From assembly GCA_958415625.1 (NCBI GenBank), contig CATYZI010000009.1, positions 1 through 64,000 of the forward strand: a stretch of DNA of 64,000 nt. The letters run 5' to 3'. Below the pieces are notes generated by a model that saw only the letters and a list, made by a program, of their open reading frames with translations, made no database searches and was not told where the DNA came from. The stretch's first letter is position 1. Every line of letters begins with the position of its first letter. This document shows positions 38,845 through 48,106 of the stretch, piece after piece. This DNA is from an uncultured Collinsella sp. GTDB taxonomy: Bacteria; Actinomycetota; Coriobacteriia; Coriobacteriales; Coriobacteriaceae. The translations under genes and the position numbers were made by a program.

Positions 38845-41607
38845 CTCGGCGCTCTTGAGGGCACCGACCATGTCAATCTTGTTGAGGGTACGGTTGGTGG
38901 CAAGGTTGACGATAAACGTAAAGCCAAAGGAAAGCACCACGGCGAGCACGTAGCTTAGCGGCTCGACCTCGACGTCAAAGTACAGCGACGGCATCTGCAA
39001 AATATACGTAAAACTCTCGGCCAGCAAGCCGCCCAGCGGCACGCCCAGCGCAGCGCCGATCGCCGTGAGGATCAACGTCTCCTTGTTGACGTAGTGGTGC
39101 ACCTCGCCACGGCGGAAGCCCAGCACCTTGATGGTCGCCAGCTCGCGTTCGCGCTCGGAGATATTCGTGTTGGACAGCGTAAACACCACCACAAACGACA
39201 GGCACGCCGCCATAAAGGTCACGAGCACCACGACCGAATTGATAATCGTAAAGTTCGCCTCATAGTTTTCCCAATGCTCGGCCGTACTCGAAATCGTAAG
39301 CCAACCGTCACTCTTAAGATTCTTGCTAAACGCAATCTGGTCGGCCGACGAACCCTTAAGCAGCACAAAGACGCCGTTAAGGCGTGCACTTCGACCGAAC
39401 GCGCGCTCATAGGTGCCCTGCGTCATGTAAAGCGTGTTGCCCAGATAGTTGAGCGAGATGTCGCTGACTTTGACCTTGGCAACATTGAGCGACGAATCCT
39501 GGACGTGTGCCGTATCGCCCGGCTTGATCCCCAGCACCAGCTGAGAGCTCTTGCTCAAATACACATCCCCGTCACGCAGGGCGAGCGGTTCTTTGGACTC
39601 GTCCTCTAGGCGCACGTAGTCATCCAGGTCGTTCGTGCGGTCATCGGGCACCACGATCAGCTGCACAGTCTCGCTCTTACCGCCAAACGTAAAGGTGACG
39701 TTGTCGGTCATAATCGGCAGCGTCGAAGTCACAGTCACGTTGGAATCATTGGCTGCACTGCGCTCATCCAGTGCCGCGCACGTCTGCGAAAAATCATCGG
39801 GATTGGCAACCGCCAGCAGGTCATAGCGCGTGATATGCCCGTACTGCTTGGGCGACAACGCGACCGACGTATCACGGATGCCCATACCGCAAATCACGAG
39901 CGCCGTGCAGCCCGCAATGCCAAAGATGGTCATAAAGGCGCGCTTTTTGTAGCGGAATAAGTTGCGTGCAGCGACCTTGTTCAAAAAGCCCATGCGGTGC
40001 CAGATAAAGCCGATGCGCTCGAGCAGAATGCGCGAGCCGGCGCGCGGGGCCTTGGGGCGCATGAGCGAGGCTGGGGTCTCGGCCATCTCGTGGCGGCAGG
40101 CGATAATCGTGGCGCCCACCACGCCCACGGCAAACAGCGCTACCGACACGAGTGATGACACGATGTCGTACGAAAGCAACATCTGGGGCAGTGAGTACAT
40201 GTCGTCGAACACCGTAAACAAGAACAGCGGCAGGCCCACAAAGCCGATGATGTTGCCGAGCACGCCACCGATCAGACACGCCCACAGCGAGTAGTCCACA
40301 TATTTGGACAGGATACGCCCGCATGAATAGCCGAGCGCCTTGTACAGGCCAATAAGCGTGCGCTCCTCCTCGACCATGCGGGTGGCGGTGGTGAGGCTGA
40401 TAAGCACGGCGACGATAAAGAAGATGAACGGGAACACCGTGGCGATGGCCTCGATCGAAGAACTATCGCTCTCGACGCTCGAGTAGCTTGCGATATTGCC
40501 GCGGTCCTGGATGTACCAGGTGCATTCGCCCAGGTCAGAGAGCTCGGCGCGGGCATCGGCAAACTGCTGGTCGGCGGCGGCACGGCGCTGGTCCAGGTCG
40601 GCTTGCGCCTGCGCACGCTCGTCGCTGCCCTCGGCCATGCGATTGATGTTGTCCTGCTCGATCCCAAAGACCATATTCGCCTGACGCTCAGCCGCGTCCA
40701 AGCTCGCCGGTGTGTCGACCGTCAGCTCCTGAGCGCGCGCCTTCTCACGCTCCTCGCGGATCTTCTCGATATTGCCCTTGACCTCATTGATCTTTGCCGA
40801 GTAGGCATCCGAATAGGAGTTGAGGCTCTTGGCTCCCTCGACGACCACGTGGACAGCGGAGTAGGAAGAAGATGTCGCGGCATCCTCGCTCACGTAGAAC
40901 TTGTAGTCCGCAGTCGAAGCAGCGCGAAAGGCGTTGACTGTCGAGTCGGAGCTCACGTCGGTAGGATCGAGAACCTCGGCCGTGATGGTGTAGTCCCCAT
41001 CGGCAAACTGGTCCTTGGCGCTTTGGTTCGACGAGCTCGCATCGTTGGCGGCAAAACTCACCGTATCGCCGATTTTCTTGCCCGAAGCCTTCAAAAAACG
41101 TGAGGTCACTGCCACTTCGCCCGAAGTCTCGGGCAGCTCGCCGCGTACTAGCACCGGTTGGTCAATATTCTCTTTGGAGAGGCTCTGTACGACGACACGC
41201 TCGCGCGTCGTACCCACGGCGGTATAGGCGGTCTCGGTATAGATGCCCTCGGCCGTCTCGACGCCATCGACCTCTTGGATCGCGGCAAGATCGTCATCGG
41301 TCAGACCATAGGTCGACTGCACGTTGATGTCATAGACATTCTGCTGGTCAAAATAGGCGTCGACCGAATCACACAGGTCCTCGCAGCCCGCCTTAAGGCC
41401 GCACATCACGCTCACGCCAAGCGCGGTGATCACAACGATAGACAAGAAGCGTTTGAGGCTGCCGCGAATCGTGCGGTAGATGCCACGGCGAAAAACCGTC
41501 GGCACCATATCGTTTGAGCTTTGGGCGGTACGGTAGGTCGTAAAATCCTGCTCGCGCTCCGTGTTCTGCGCGTCGCGGCGTTGACTGTTTTGGCGGTCCT
41601 GATTCAT
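38842..41607 (-). CDS. FtsX-like ABC transporter permease
   Basis: A 921-residue permease with the layout of large Gram-positive FtsX proteins. It has one span near residues 35-60, a large extracytoplasmic part to about residue 395 with a coiled-coil stretch (KINEVKGNIEKIREEREKARAQ...; ERAQAQADLDQRRAAADQQ), and three spans (395-520). A second outside domain follows, then three more spans (about 790-915). Such permeases act as mechanotransmitters or export lipids and peptides. It follows its ATPase gene with 5 bp between stop and the ATG at 41607; a GTG at 41619 overlapping the ATPase gene is an alternative start. Confidence 0.9.
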   Translation of the reverse strand: MNQDRQNSQRRDAQNTEREQDFTTYRTAQSSNDMVPTVFRRGIYRTIRGSLKRFLSIVVITALGVSVMCGLKAGCEDLCDSVDAYFDQQNVYDINVQSTYGLTDDDLAAIQEVDGVETAEGIYTETAYTAVGTTRERVVVQSLSKENIDQPVLVRGELPETSGEVAVTSRFLKASGKKIGDTVSFAANDASSSNQSAKDQFADGDYTITAEVLDPTDVSSDSTVNAFRAASTADYKFYVSEDAATSSSYSAVHVVVEGAKSLNSYSDAYSAKINEVKGNIEKIREEREKARAQELTVDTPASLDAAERQANMVFGIEQDNINRMAEGSDERAQAQADLDQRRAAADQQFADARAELSDLGECTWYIQDRGNIASYSSVESDSSSIEAIATVFPFIFFIVAVLISLTTATRMVEEERTLIGLYKALGYSCGRILSKYVDYSLWACLIGGVLGNIIGFVGLPLFLFTVFDDMYSLPQMLLSYDIVSSLVSVALFAVGVVGATIIACRHEMAETPASLMRPKAPRAGSRILLERIGFIWHRMGFLNKVAARNLFRYKKRAFMTIFGIAGCTALVICGMGIRDTSVALSPKQYGHITRYDLLAVANPDDFSQTCAALDERSAANDSNVTVTSTLPIMTDNVTFTFGGKSETVQLIVVPDDRTNDLDDYVRLEDESKEPLALRDGDVYLSKSSQLVLGIKPGDTAHVQDSSLNVAKVKVSDISLNYLGNTLYMTQGTYERAFGRSARLNGVFVLLKGSSADQIAFSKNLKSDGWLTISSTAEHWENYEANFTIINSVVVLVTFMAACLSFVVVFTLSNTNISERERELATIKVLGFRRGEVHHYVNKETLILTAIGAALGVPLGGLLAESFTYILQMPSLYFDVEVEPLSYVLAVVLSFGFTFIVNLATNRTLNKIDMVGALKSAE

Positions 41608-41612
41608 GGGCG

Positions 41613-42314
41613 CTACCACTCGATCGTCTCGATAGGCACAGGATTTTGCTGGACCGTCTCGCTCTCCACGCGGCCGCTCTTAAAGCGGATCAGGCGATCG
41701 GCCATGGGCGCCAGCGCAGAGTTGTGGGTGATGATGATGACCGTAATGCCTTGCTTGCGGCAAGTGTCCTGTAGCAGCTGCAAGATCTGCTTGCCAGTTT
41801 TGTAGTCGAGTGCACCCGTAGGCTCGTCGCACAAAAGCAGCTTGGGGTTCTTAGCCAGCGCGCGGGCGATGGATACGCGCTGCTGCTCGCCGCCCGAAAG
41901 CTGCGCCGGAAAGTTAGCGAGGCGGTCGCCCAGGCCAACCTGGCGAAGCGTTTGCTCGGCATCGAGCGAATCGGGGCAGATCTGCGCCGCGAGTTCGACG
42001 TTCTCAAGCGCCGTCAGGTTAGGGACCAGATTGTAGAACTGAAAGACAAAGCCGACGTCAGCGCGACGGTATTCCACAAGCTGAGCCTCGTTGGCAGAGC
42101 TCACGTCACGCCCGTCCACCGTCACGGTGCCAGAAGTTGCCGTGTCCATGCCACCCAGGATGTTGAGCGCCGTAGTCTTGCCGGCACCCGAGGCGCCCAG
42201 GATAATGGCGAGCTCGCCGCGCTCAACGGTAAAGCTCGCGCCGTCGAGCGCGTGAATGCGGGCATCGCCCTCGCCGTACGCCTTGATGACGTCTTTGAAT
42301 TCGATATAAGCCAT
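41613..42314 (-). CDS. ABC transporter ATP-binding protein (LolD/MacB type)
   Basis: A 233-residue ATPase. Walker A is GASGAGKTT, the signature LSGGEQQR, Walker B KLLLCDEPTGALD and the H-loop IIITHN. This LolD/FtsE-type sequence pairs with FtsX-like permeases. It is transcribed first, immediately upstream of the large permease gene, so the two form one exporter or mechanotransmission complex. Upstream lies a dispersed hairpin and no regulator gene. Confidence 0.93.
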   Translation of the reverse strand: MAYIEFKDVIKAYGEGDARIHALDGASFTVERGELAIILGASGAGKTTALNILGGMDTATSGTVTVDGRDVSSANEAQLVEYRRADVGFVFQFYNLVPNLTALENVELAAQICPDSLDAEQTLRQVGLGDRLANFPAQLSGGEQQRVSIARALAKNPKLLLCDEPTGALDYKTGKQILQLLQDTCRKQGITVIIITHNSALAPMADRLIRFKSGRVESETVQQNPVPIETIEW

Positions 42315-42365
42315 CGATTAATTCCCATCTGGTCGGATAACTCTTTAGTATTACCCATTTCCCAC

Positions 42366-42403
42366 CTACCAAAAAGGGACAGGTTTATTTTGGCAGGTTT
42401 TAT
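42366..42403. repeat. Dispersed hairpin family, copy 5 (opposite orientation)
   Basis: CTACCAAAAAGGGACAGG then TTTATTTTGGCAGGTTTTAT. This copy points the other way relative to copies 2-4 and 6. Confidence 0.85.
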
Positions 42404-42726
42404 AAGGGGAAACGTACCTCTTTGGGGGCAGCGCGGGACGCGCAGGGGCGGCCGTGCAGATCGGCACAGCCGTCTCACGTGGAATCGACCGACGCCTGCC
42501 TTTCCGTGACACCGGCAACTCGTTTTTGCTTGTTGGCATGGCCGCCATTATGCCTTGGGACTGAGCACTCAAATTCTCACTCCTCATTGCCACGCTTGCC
42601 GCAAGCTATCAGGGTGACGAGATGACGACGCTCGCTGTAGCAGCGCAGCCACACTCTATAAGCGAGGCGTTTGCCAGCAAAAAAGCGCGCGACAGGGTAA
42701 GCCCGCCGCGCGCTATCCTATGCGGA
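42404..42726. other. Gene-free stretch with a possible decayed coding end
   Basis: No gene with a start and ribosome site is visible. A 48-codon plus-strand frame ending at 42564 reads ...AAVQIGTAVSRGIDRR, LPFRDTGNSFLLVGMAAIMP, WD and looks protein-like. The minus strand is also open over the same bases, so it may be chance. The last 60 bp hold the 3' side of the AIM24 gene. Confidence 0.35.
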
Positions 42727-43401
42727 CTAGTTATTGTTGTTGGTCATCGAGGCCACTGCTGCCGCAAGATTGGAAATGGGCATCGTCTGCAACCAGATGC
42801 GACCGGGACCGGTGAGCACGGTGTTGAACACGCCCTCGCCACCAAACATGATGTTTTTGACGCCCTTGACCATTTGAGCGTCGATGCTCACGGTCTCCTC
42901 AAAGCCGGCCACGTTGCCGGTATCCACAATCATCTGCTGGCCAGCAGCGAGCTCGTACTCAACCAGGTCGCCGTCGATCTCGGCAAAAGCAACACCCGAG
43001 CCCGTGAGCTTCTGCATGATAAAGCCCTCGCCGCCAAAGACGCCGGCCTTTGCCTTCTTGTTAAAGTGAATGCTCAACTCGACGCCACTTTCCGCGGCAA
43101 GGAACGAACGCTTCTGCAAAATCCAGCTCTTGCCCGGACCGATCTCGATTGGCACGATGCGGCCGGGGAAGCAGGAGCCAAACGCGATCATGCCATCGCC
43201 ACGCGCGGTCCAAATGTTTTGGAACAATGCCTCACCCGAAAAAGCCTTGGAGAACATCTTGCCGATGCCACCGCCCGAGGTAGACATTTCCATGTTGGGG
43301 GTCATCCAAGCCATGGCGCCGCTTTCGGTGATCATGGATTCGCCATCGCTAAGGTTGCACGTAACAACCGGGAAAGCCCCTCCGCCGATCTCGTACTGCA
43401 T
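42727..43401 (-). CDS. AIM24 family protein (TIGR00266)
   Basis: A 224-residue protein of the AIM24/TIGR00266 family. It is a beta-rich fold made of pseudo-repeats with many Gly-rich turns (MQYEIGGGAFPVVTCNLSDGESMITESGAMAWM...; GGGIGKMFSKAFSGEALFQNIWTARGDGMIAFGSCFPGRIVPIEI; GGEGVFNTVLTGPGRIWLQTMP). Bacterial members have no agreed biochemical role. GGAAAGGAGACGG precedes the ATG. It is monocistronic. Confidence 0.9.
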   Translation of the reverse strand: MQYEIGGGAFPVVTCNLSDGESMITESGAMAWMTPNMEMSTSGGGIGKMFSKAFSGEALFQNIWTARGDGMIAFGSCFPGRIVPIEIGPGKSWILQKRSFLAAESGVELSIHFNKKAKAGVFGGEGFIMQKLTGSGVAFAEIDGDLVEYELAAGQQMIVDTGNVAGFEETVSIDAQMVKGVKNIMFGGEGVFNTVLTGPGRIWLQTMPISNLAAAVASMTNNNN

Positions 43402-43502
43402 GACCGTCTCCTTTCCACTCAGGAGCCGAATAACGATGCCTATATTTTAGCAGGTAGAGATGCATATGTTCACACCGCCCATGCCCTCTCCTGCGGACGT
43501 TT

Positions 43503-43554
43503 CCCCAGATAAAACCTGCCAAAATAAACCTGTTCCTTTTTGGCAGGTTTTAAA
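43503..43554. repeat. Dispersed hairpin family, copy 6
   Basis: AAACCTGCCAAAATAAACC then TGTTCCTTTTTGGCAGGTTT. Its right end overlaps the stop codon of the histidine-kinase remnant (43550). Confidence 0.9.
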
Positions 43555-44105
43555 GGCAAACGGTGAAGGTGATCTGGTTGCCGTGACCGGATACGGTGGC
43601 GGCGCCTCCATGGGCCTCGGCGATGGCACGCACCACGGACAGGCCCACGCCCGAGCCACCCGTCTTGGAGCTGCGCGACGCATCCGCACGATAGAAGCGA
43701 TCGAACAATCGGTCCAGGTCGCCCTCGGGCAGCTCGTCCACGGCGTTCGATACGACAAGCTCGGCGGCGCCCTTGCCTTTGCCGTGCGAAACGGCGCACA
43801 GGCTCAGCTCAATCACGCTGCCCTCGCTCGCATAGCGCGTGGCGTTGTCCAGTAGCAACTCAACCACCTGCGCCACCGCCGCGGCATCGGCATGGGTCCG
43901 CACGCCGGTCGCAATCGACGTCGACAGGCGTTTACCGCCTGAGACCGCCACCGACTTAAACGGCGCCGCCACCTTGTTCACCGCCTCCGAAAGATCGATC
44001 GACGCCATGGTAAAGCCCGCCGAGCCCTCGTCCATGCGTGCCAAGAACACCAAGCGCTCCGTGAGCGCCGATAATAGCGCACCCGCACTCGCCTTAGTGC
44101 TGCCT
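43550..44105 (-). pseudogene. 5'-truncated sensor histidine kinase remnant
   Basis: The frame keeps the end of a kinase: a linker (SALTERLVFLARMDEGSAGF) normally found after the phospho-His helix, then an ATP-binding domain with N box (VVELLLDNATRYASEGS), DRLFDRFYRAD (F box) and GGSGVGLSVVRAIAEAHGG (G2 box). There is no sensor, membrane span or H box; an in-frame TAA stands just upstream (about 44106) and only a TTG could start it. No response regulator is adjacent. It is most likely a decaying gene end. Confidence 0.8.
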
Positions 44106-44246
44106 TAGCAGGTCGATGAGCATATTTAAAAAAGCAAGGTTATAGCTTAGTCGGACTTAAGGAACGGGCGGTTTCACATCTCGCCCTGCAAACAACGCCC
44201 GTACAGCGAGCGCGCTTGCCGCATGGGCGTTGCGGCCGCCTGCAGC

Positions 44247-44822
44247 TTATAGATAGGCACCCTCGAGGCGCAGCAGCCATTCTTTGCGATCCAGTCCACC
44301 GGCGTATCCGTTGAGCGATCCGTCGGCCGCGACCACGCGATGGCACGGCACGATTATCGAAATGGGATTACGCGCAACCGCAGCCCCCACCGCACGAGGA
44401 GACACGACGGGCGCCTCGTTTCCCGGCACACGATGTCGAGCTGCAACACGCTGGGCGACCTCGCCATACGTAGCGACCTCGCCACGCGGAATTGAAAGCA
44501 GTTCAAACCAAACCTCACGCTGGAACGCCGTGCCAATCAAATACAACGGCGGCGTAAACCGAGGCTCCTGCCCCGCAAAATAAGCATTCAGCCAAGCCCA
44601 AGAACGCTCAAGCACCGAAAAAGCCGCGCCATTTGCCGGACTCACCGAAGACATCCCACCGGTACCAGAAACCGCATCGGTACCTACGACATACTCCGCA
44701 TCCTCTTTGAGCAGCGTAGAGCCAAAGTGCTCCTGCCCCTCAAACCAAAGCCCCGTCAAACCGCGGCCATCAGCGGCAAGCAGGATTTCGCCCAAAGGCG
44801 AGGCAAATGTCGTCGTGACCAC
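44247..44822 (-). CDS. ogt: Methylated-DNA--[protein]-cysteine S-methyltransferase
   Basis: A 191-residue suicide repair protein that takes the methyl group from O6-methylguanine. The acceptor is Cys160 in SIIVPCHRVV. The helix-turn-helix region (GTAFQREVWFELLSIPRGEVATYGEVAQRV) and the Arg/Asn hinge (AVGAAVARNP) are in place. A short insertion (about residues 131-142, RVPGNEAPVVSP) sits between the HTH and the hinge. The start is the GTG at 44822, 6 nt after AAAGGAG. The 44106-44246 gap shows no gene. Confidence 0.93.
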   Translation of the reverse strand: MVTTTFASPLGEILLAADGRGLTGLWFEGQEHFGSTLLKEDAEYVVGTDAVSGTGGMSSVSPANGAAFSVLERSWAWLNAYFAGQEPRFTPPLYLIGTAFQREVWFELLSIPRGEVATYGEVAQRVAARHRVPGNEAPVVSPRAVGAAVARNPISIIVPCHRVVAADGSLNGYAGGLDRKEWLLRLEGAYL

Positions 44823-44985
44823 CAGCGGCTCCTTTCAAAACTCAGCAAACATAATACCGCGAACTGTGCAGACAACCCCCGCAGATACGTCCGGGCGGGC
44901 TCGCAATTACTTCAGCGAGGCTGTTTTTCCCAATCAAGCGAAGAAGACGCGGGGCTTCGACGCCAGGGCGGTACCCCCGCCAGCT

Positions 44986-45166
44986 GAGCTCTAATACTTT
45001 CCCGAGAAGTGAACGAGTAAAAACGAAGCCCCGGAGCATCCACACCTTTAGACCAAAAAACCGCAGGATTCGCGCTGCAAAACCGCAGGAAATAGCGGTC
45101 AAAATATGCCAATGCTTCGGGGGTCCAAATAAGGTCGTTCACTTCACGGGAAAAGTATTAGACCTC
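44986..45166. repeat. 181-bp nested inverted-repeat element
   Basis: Ends GAGCTCTAATACTTTCCCG (from 44986) and the complement at 45137-45166 pair over about 29 positions with few mismatches. CGAAGCCCCGG and the TGCTTCGGGGG region pair inside. Two poor overlapping frames fall within it and are probably not genes. Confidence 0.7.
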
Positions 45167-45190
45167 AATTCGCACCAAGCCCAAAGTCAC

Positions 45191-45267
45191 CCCAGGCAGC
45201 AGGCGCGAAGCGCCGCCGCTGCCGCCACGGCCCCGCAGTAGACCCAGGCGGCAGGCGCGAAGCGCCG
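45191..45267. repeat. Direct repeat, two units 52 bp apart
   Basis: CCCAGGCAGCAGGCGCGAAG (from 45191) recurs as CCCAGGCGGCAGGCGCGAAG (from 45243); each continues CGCCG. The inner GGCGC GAA GCGCC also folds. No gene is seen between 44823 and 45518. Confidence 0.75.
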
Positions 45268-45376
45268 AGGCCGCCGCCGGGACCAGAGCCCGCAACAACC
45301 ACGCGCCCCCACATCAGCCCAGCGGCCCCAACCAACAACGTCCCCATCGCAGAGCGCTCGCAACAGCGTCACCGCA

Positions 45377-45506
45377 GGCGGGGGCCGGGCTTGGTTTTCA
45401 GAACATTCCGCAGACCAGTGTGGCGCCTTGTCCGCGGCTCCGAAGGAGCAGGACAAGGCGCCACACATGGTCGAGGACGTTCTGAAAACCAAGCCCGGCC
45501 CCCGCC
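45377..45506. repeat. Triple-nested palindrome after asd
   Basis: Outer arms 45377-45404 and 45479-45506 are exact 28-bp complements. Middle arms 45418-45433 and 45451-45466 are exact 16-bp complements. An inner GCTCC-GAA-GGAGC caps it. It ends 13 bp from the asd stop codon. Confidence 0.95.
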
Positions 45507-45518
45507 GGACAGGTCAAA

Positions 45519-46544
45519 CTACTCGCAGAGCAGCTTAGCGATCTGGACGGCGTTGGTTGCCGCGCCCTTACGGATTTGGTCGCCGCAGCACCAGAAGGTG
45601 ATGCCGCGCGCGGCCTCGGGGTTCGAGATGTCGCGACGCACGCGGCCGACCCAAATCAGGTCCTGGTCGGACGTATCCATCGGCATGGGGAAGCGGTCGT
45701 GTGCACCCTCGGCACCCAGATCGTCAACCAGCTTGACGCCGGGAGCGGCAGCCAGCGCAGCACGGGCCTCCTCGACCGTAATATCGCGCTCAAACTCGAG
45801 CGTAATGCTCTCGGAGTGCGAACGCAGCACGGGCACGCGCACGCAGGTGCAGTTCACGCGCAGCTCGGGCAGATGCATGATCTTACGGCCCTCGTTTTGC
45901 AGCTTCATCTCCTCGGAGGTAAAGCCCTCCTCCTTGACGCCGCCAATCTGCGGAATCAGGTTGCTCGCCAGCTGGGCGGCAAATGCACGCGGCTCGGGAA
46001 TCTCCTCGCCGCGACCCAGGGCGGCCAGCTGAGCCTCGAGCTCGGCCATACCGGGAGCGCCGGCACCCGAAGCCGCCTGATACGTCGAGACGATCATGCG
46101 CTTCACGCCGGCGAGCTGATGCAGCGGCCACGTGGGAACCAGGCCGATGATAGTCGCGCAGTTGGGATTGGCGATAAGGCCGTGATGCCACTTGATATCG
46201 TCGGCATTGATCTCGGGCACGACCAGCGGCACCTCGGGATCCATGCGGAAGGCATGGCTGTTGTCTACCACGATGGCGCCACGCTTGACGGCCTCGGGCA
46301 GCAGCTCCTTCGCGATATCGTCGCCGGCAGCGCCGAGTACGATGTCGCAGCCCTCAAAGGCCTCGGGGCAAGCTTCCTCGATCACAACCTGCTCGCCGCG
46401 GAACTCGACGGTCTTGCCCGCAGAGCGCGCGCTCGCTAGCAGCTTGAGCTTGCCGACCGGGAACTCCTGCTCGTTGAGACACTCGAGCATCTGGGTGCCA
46501 ACAGCTCCCGTCGCGCCCAAAATAGCAACCGTGTACTGTTTCAT
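45519..46544 (-). CDS. asd: Aspartate-semialdehyde dehydrogenase
   Basis: A 341-residue enzyme that reduces aspartyl phosphate to aspartate semialdehyde, the branch point to lysine/cell wall, threonine and methionine. The NADP motif is VAILGATGAVGTQML. The catalytic Cys is in LIANPNCATI, with the following TYQAASGAG. The substrate His lies in VPVLRSHSESITLEFE. The start at 46544 (MKQYTVAIL) follows AAAAGGGGGAAGC. It lies 170 bp downstream of lysC on the same strand, with a terminator between, so it may have its own promoter. Confidence 0.96.
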   Translation of the reverse strand: MKQYTVAILGATGAVGTQMLECLNEQEFPVGKLKLLASARSAGKTVEFRGEQVVIEEACPEAFEGCDIVLGAAGDDIAKELLPEAVKRGAIVVDNSHAFRMDPEVPLVVPEINADDIKWHHGLIANPNCATIIGLVPTWPLHQLAGVKRMIVSTYQAASGAGAPGMAELEAQLAALGRGEEIPEPRAFAAQLASNLIPQIGGVKEEGFTSEEMKLQNEGRKIMHLPELRVNCTCVRVPVLRSHSESITLEFERDITVEEARAALAAAPGVKLVDDLGAEGAHDRFPMPMDTSDQDLIWVGRVRRDISNPEAARGITFWCCGDQIRKGAATNAVQIAKLLCE

Positions 46545-46615
46545 GCTTCCCCCTTTTAAGGTTGTGGCTTTTGCCCGCACGCCGAGCAGGCTAAATGTTC
46601 TTGCCCAGTTTATAC

Positions 46616-46648
46616 AAAAACGGGACGGGCATGAAACCCGCCCCGTCG
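46616..46648 (-). terminator. Terminator between lysC and asd
   Basis: On the minus strand, ACGGGGCGGG pairs with CCCGTCCCGT (one G-U) and is followed by TTTTTG. Confidence 0.8.
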
Positions 46649-46674
46649 AAACGAAACCGAAATGAAACGCCCCA

Positions 46675-46708
46675 CGGCAGATTTTGGGGCATGTCCCAAA
46701 ATCTGCCG
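46675..46708. repeat. Perfect 14-bp hairpin after lysC
   Basis: CGGCAGATTTTGGG and CCCAAAATCTGCCG around a 6-nt loop, 10 bp from the lysC stop. It is a second stem besides the terminator and may be a dispersed element. Confidence 0.85.
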
Positions 46709-46717
46709 GAATGGCCG

Positions 46718-48106
46718 CTACTTGTGGAGGGCGGCCAGGGCGGGTTCGACCGGCGCGGGAGCCTCCAGGTCCGCGACTTTCACAATGCCGTTCTCGTCGG
46801 AGAAGGCACGGTAAATGGTCTGAATCGCCAAGTCGAAGTCCTTCTCCTCGACGCCGATAATGATATTGATCTCATCGCAGCTCTGCGAAATCATACGCAC
46901 GCTCACGCCCGCCTGGCCAAGCATGCCAAACAGGTGGCCCGAGATACCTGCACGGCCGCGCAGGTTACGACCGACGGTCGCGATAAGTGCCAAGCCCTCG
47001 ACCACCTCGATCTCGAGCGGCTCGACCTCCTGCTGAATGTCGCCTACGAGCGAGTACAGCGAATCGCGCACGTCCTGCTCCTGCACCACAGCACCAAAGC
47101 GGTCGACACCGGTGGGCATGTGCTCGACGGAAACGTCATAGCGTTCGAAGACCGAAAGCGCACGGCGCATAAAGCCGACGCGCGGCTTGGTACGGTCGCG
47201 GGCAACGTTGATGGCGACAAAGCCGCGCTTACCGGTCACGCCGGTAATGATGGGCTCTGCCTCACCCTCGTCAGCCGTCTCGCTAATGATGGTGCCGGGG
47301 TCCTGCGGCGCATTGGTGTTCTTGATGACCAGTGGAATGCCTGCCTCGCGCACAGGGAACACGGCCTCCTCGTGCAGGACGCTTGCACCCATGTACGAAA
47401 GCTCGCGCAGCTCCTCGTAGGTAACGCGGGCGATGGGCTGAGCCTCGGGCACAATGCGAGGATCAGCAGAATAGAAGCCCGAAACGTCGGTCCAGTTCTC
47501 GTACAGGTCGGCGCCCAGGCACTTGGCCAGGATCGAGCCCGAGATATCGCCGCCGCCACGGTCGAGCAGCTTGATTTGACCCTCACGCGTCGCGCCGTAG
47601 AAACCGGGCATGACAAAGCCGCCCTGCTGACCGTACTCCTGCACCAGCTCGGAGGTGCGGTTCATGCTGAGCGTACCGTCGTGATGGAACGCCACGACCG
47701 TCGCGGCGTCCAGGAACGGCAGGCCCAGATACTCGGCCATCAGGCGAGCGGTGAAGTACTCGCCACGACTCACGAGCTCCTCGGTGGAGTAGCCGCCCGA
47801 GCGGGCGCGCTCGGCAAAGGCCGCGAACTCCTCGCGGATGGGATAGGTGAGCTCCAGCTCGTCAGCGATATCAAAATAGCGCTGCCCAATGTCCTCGAGC
47901 AGCTCCTCGCACGACACGTGGTACTTAACGTGCGCGTTAACCAGGTAGAGCAGGTCGGTCACCTTGGTGTCGCCCTTAAAGCGGCGACCGCAGGCAGAAA
48001 CCACCACAAAACGGCGGGCCGGATCGGCATCGACAATGGCCTTGATCTTCTTAAAGTGTTCGGCGTCGGCGACAGACGAGCCGCCAAACTTGGCAATCTT
48101 AATCAT
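46718..48106 (-). CDS. lysC: Aspartate kinase
   Basis: A 462-residue kinase that phosphorylates aspartate, the first step of the aspartate family. KFGGSSVADAEHFKKI is the ATP-site signature; LLDRGGGDISGSILA and DPRIVPEA follow. Two ACT domains at the C-terminus (about 305-450: VARDRTKPRVGFMRRALSVFERYDVSVEHM; GHLFGMLGQAGVSVRMISQSCDEINIIIGV) are where lysine or threonine normally inhibits. It is divergent from thrC across a 103-bp promoter region; asd lies downstream. Confidence 0.96.
   Translation of the reverse strand: MIKIAKFGGSSVADAEHFKKIKAIVDADPARRFVVVSACGRRFKGDTKVTDLLYLVNAHVKYHVSCEELLEDIGQRYFDIADELELTYPIREEFAAFAERARSGGYSTEELVSRGEYFTARLMAEYLGLPFLDAATVVAFHHDGTLSMNRTSELVQEYGQQGGFVMPGFYGATREGQIKLLDRGGGDISGSILAKCLGADLYENWTDVSGFYSADPRIVPEAQPIARVTYEELRELSYMGASVLHEEAVFPVREAGIPLVIKNTNAPQDPGTIISETADEGEAEPIITGVTGKRGFVAINVARDRTKPRVGFMRRALSVFERYDVSVEHMPTGVDRFGAVVQEQDVRDSLYSLVGDIQQEVEPLEIEVVEGLALIATVGRNLRGRAGISGHLFGMLGQAGVSVRMISQSCDEINIIIGVEEKDFDLAIQTIYRAFSDENGIVKVADLEAPAPVEPALAALHK

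Noticed and set aside
42421..42564. 48-codon protein-like frame (ends in GMAAIMPWD)
   Set aside because: No start, and the opposite strand is open as well. It is noted under the gene-free stretch only.
44842..45142. Two overlapping minus-strand frames of 76 and 86 codons
   Set aside because: Both lie inside the 181-bp inverted-repeat element and have no ribosome site; the repeat explains them.
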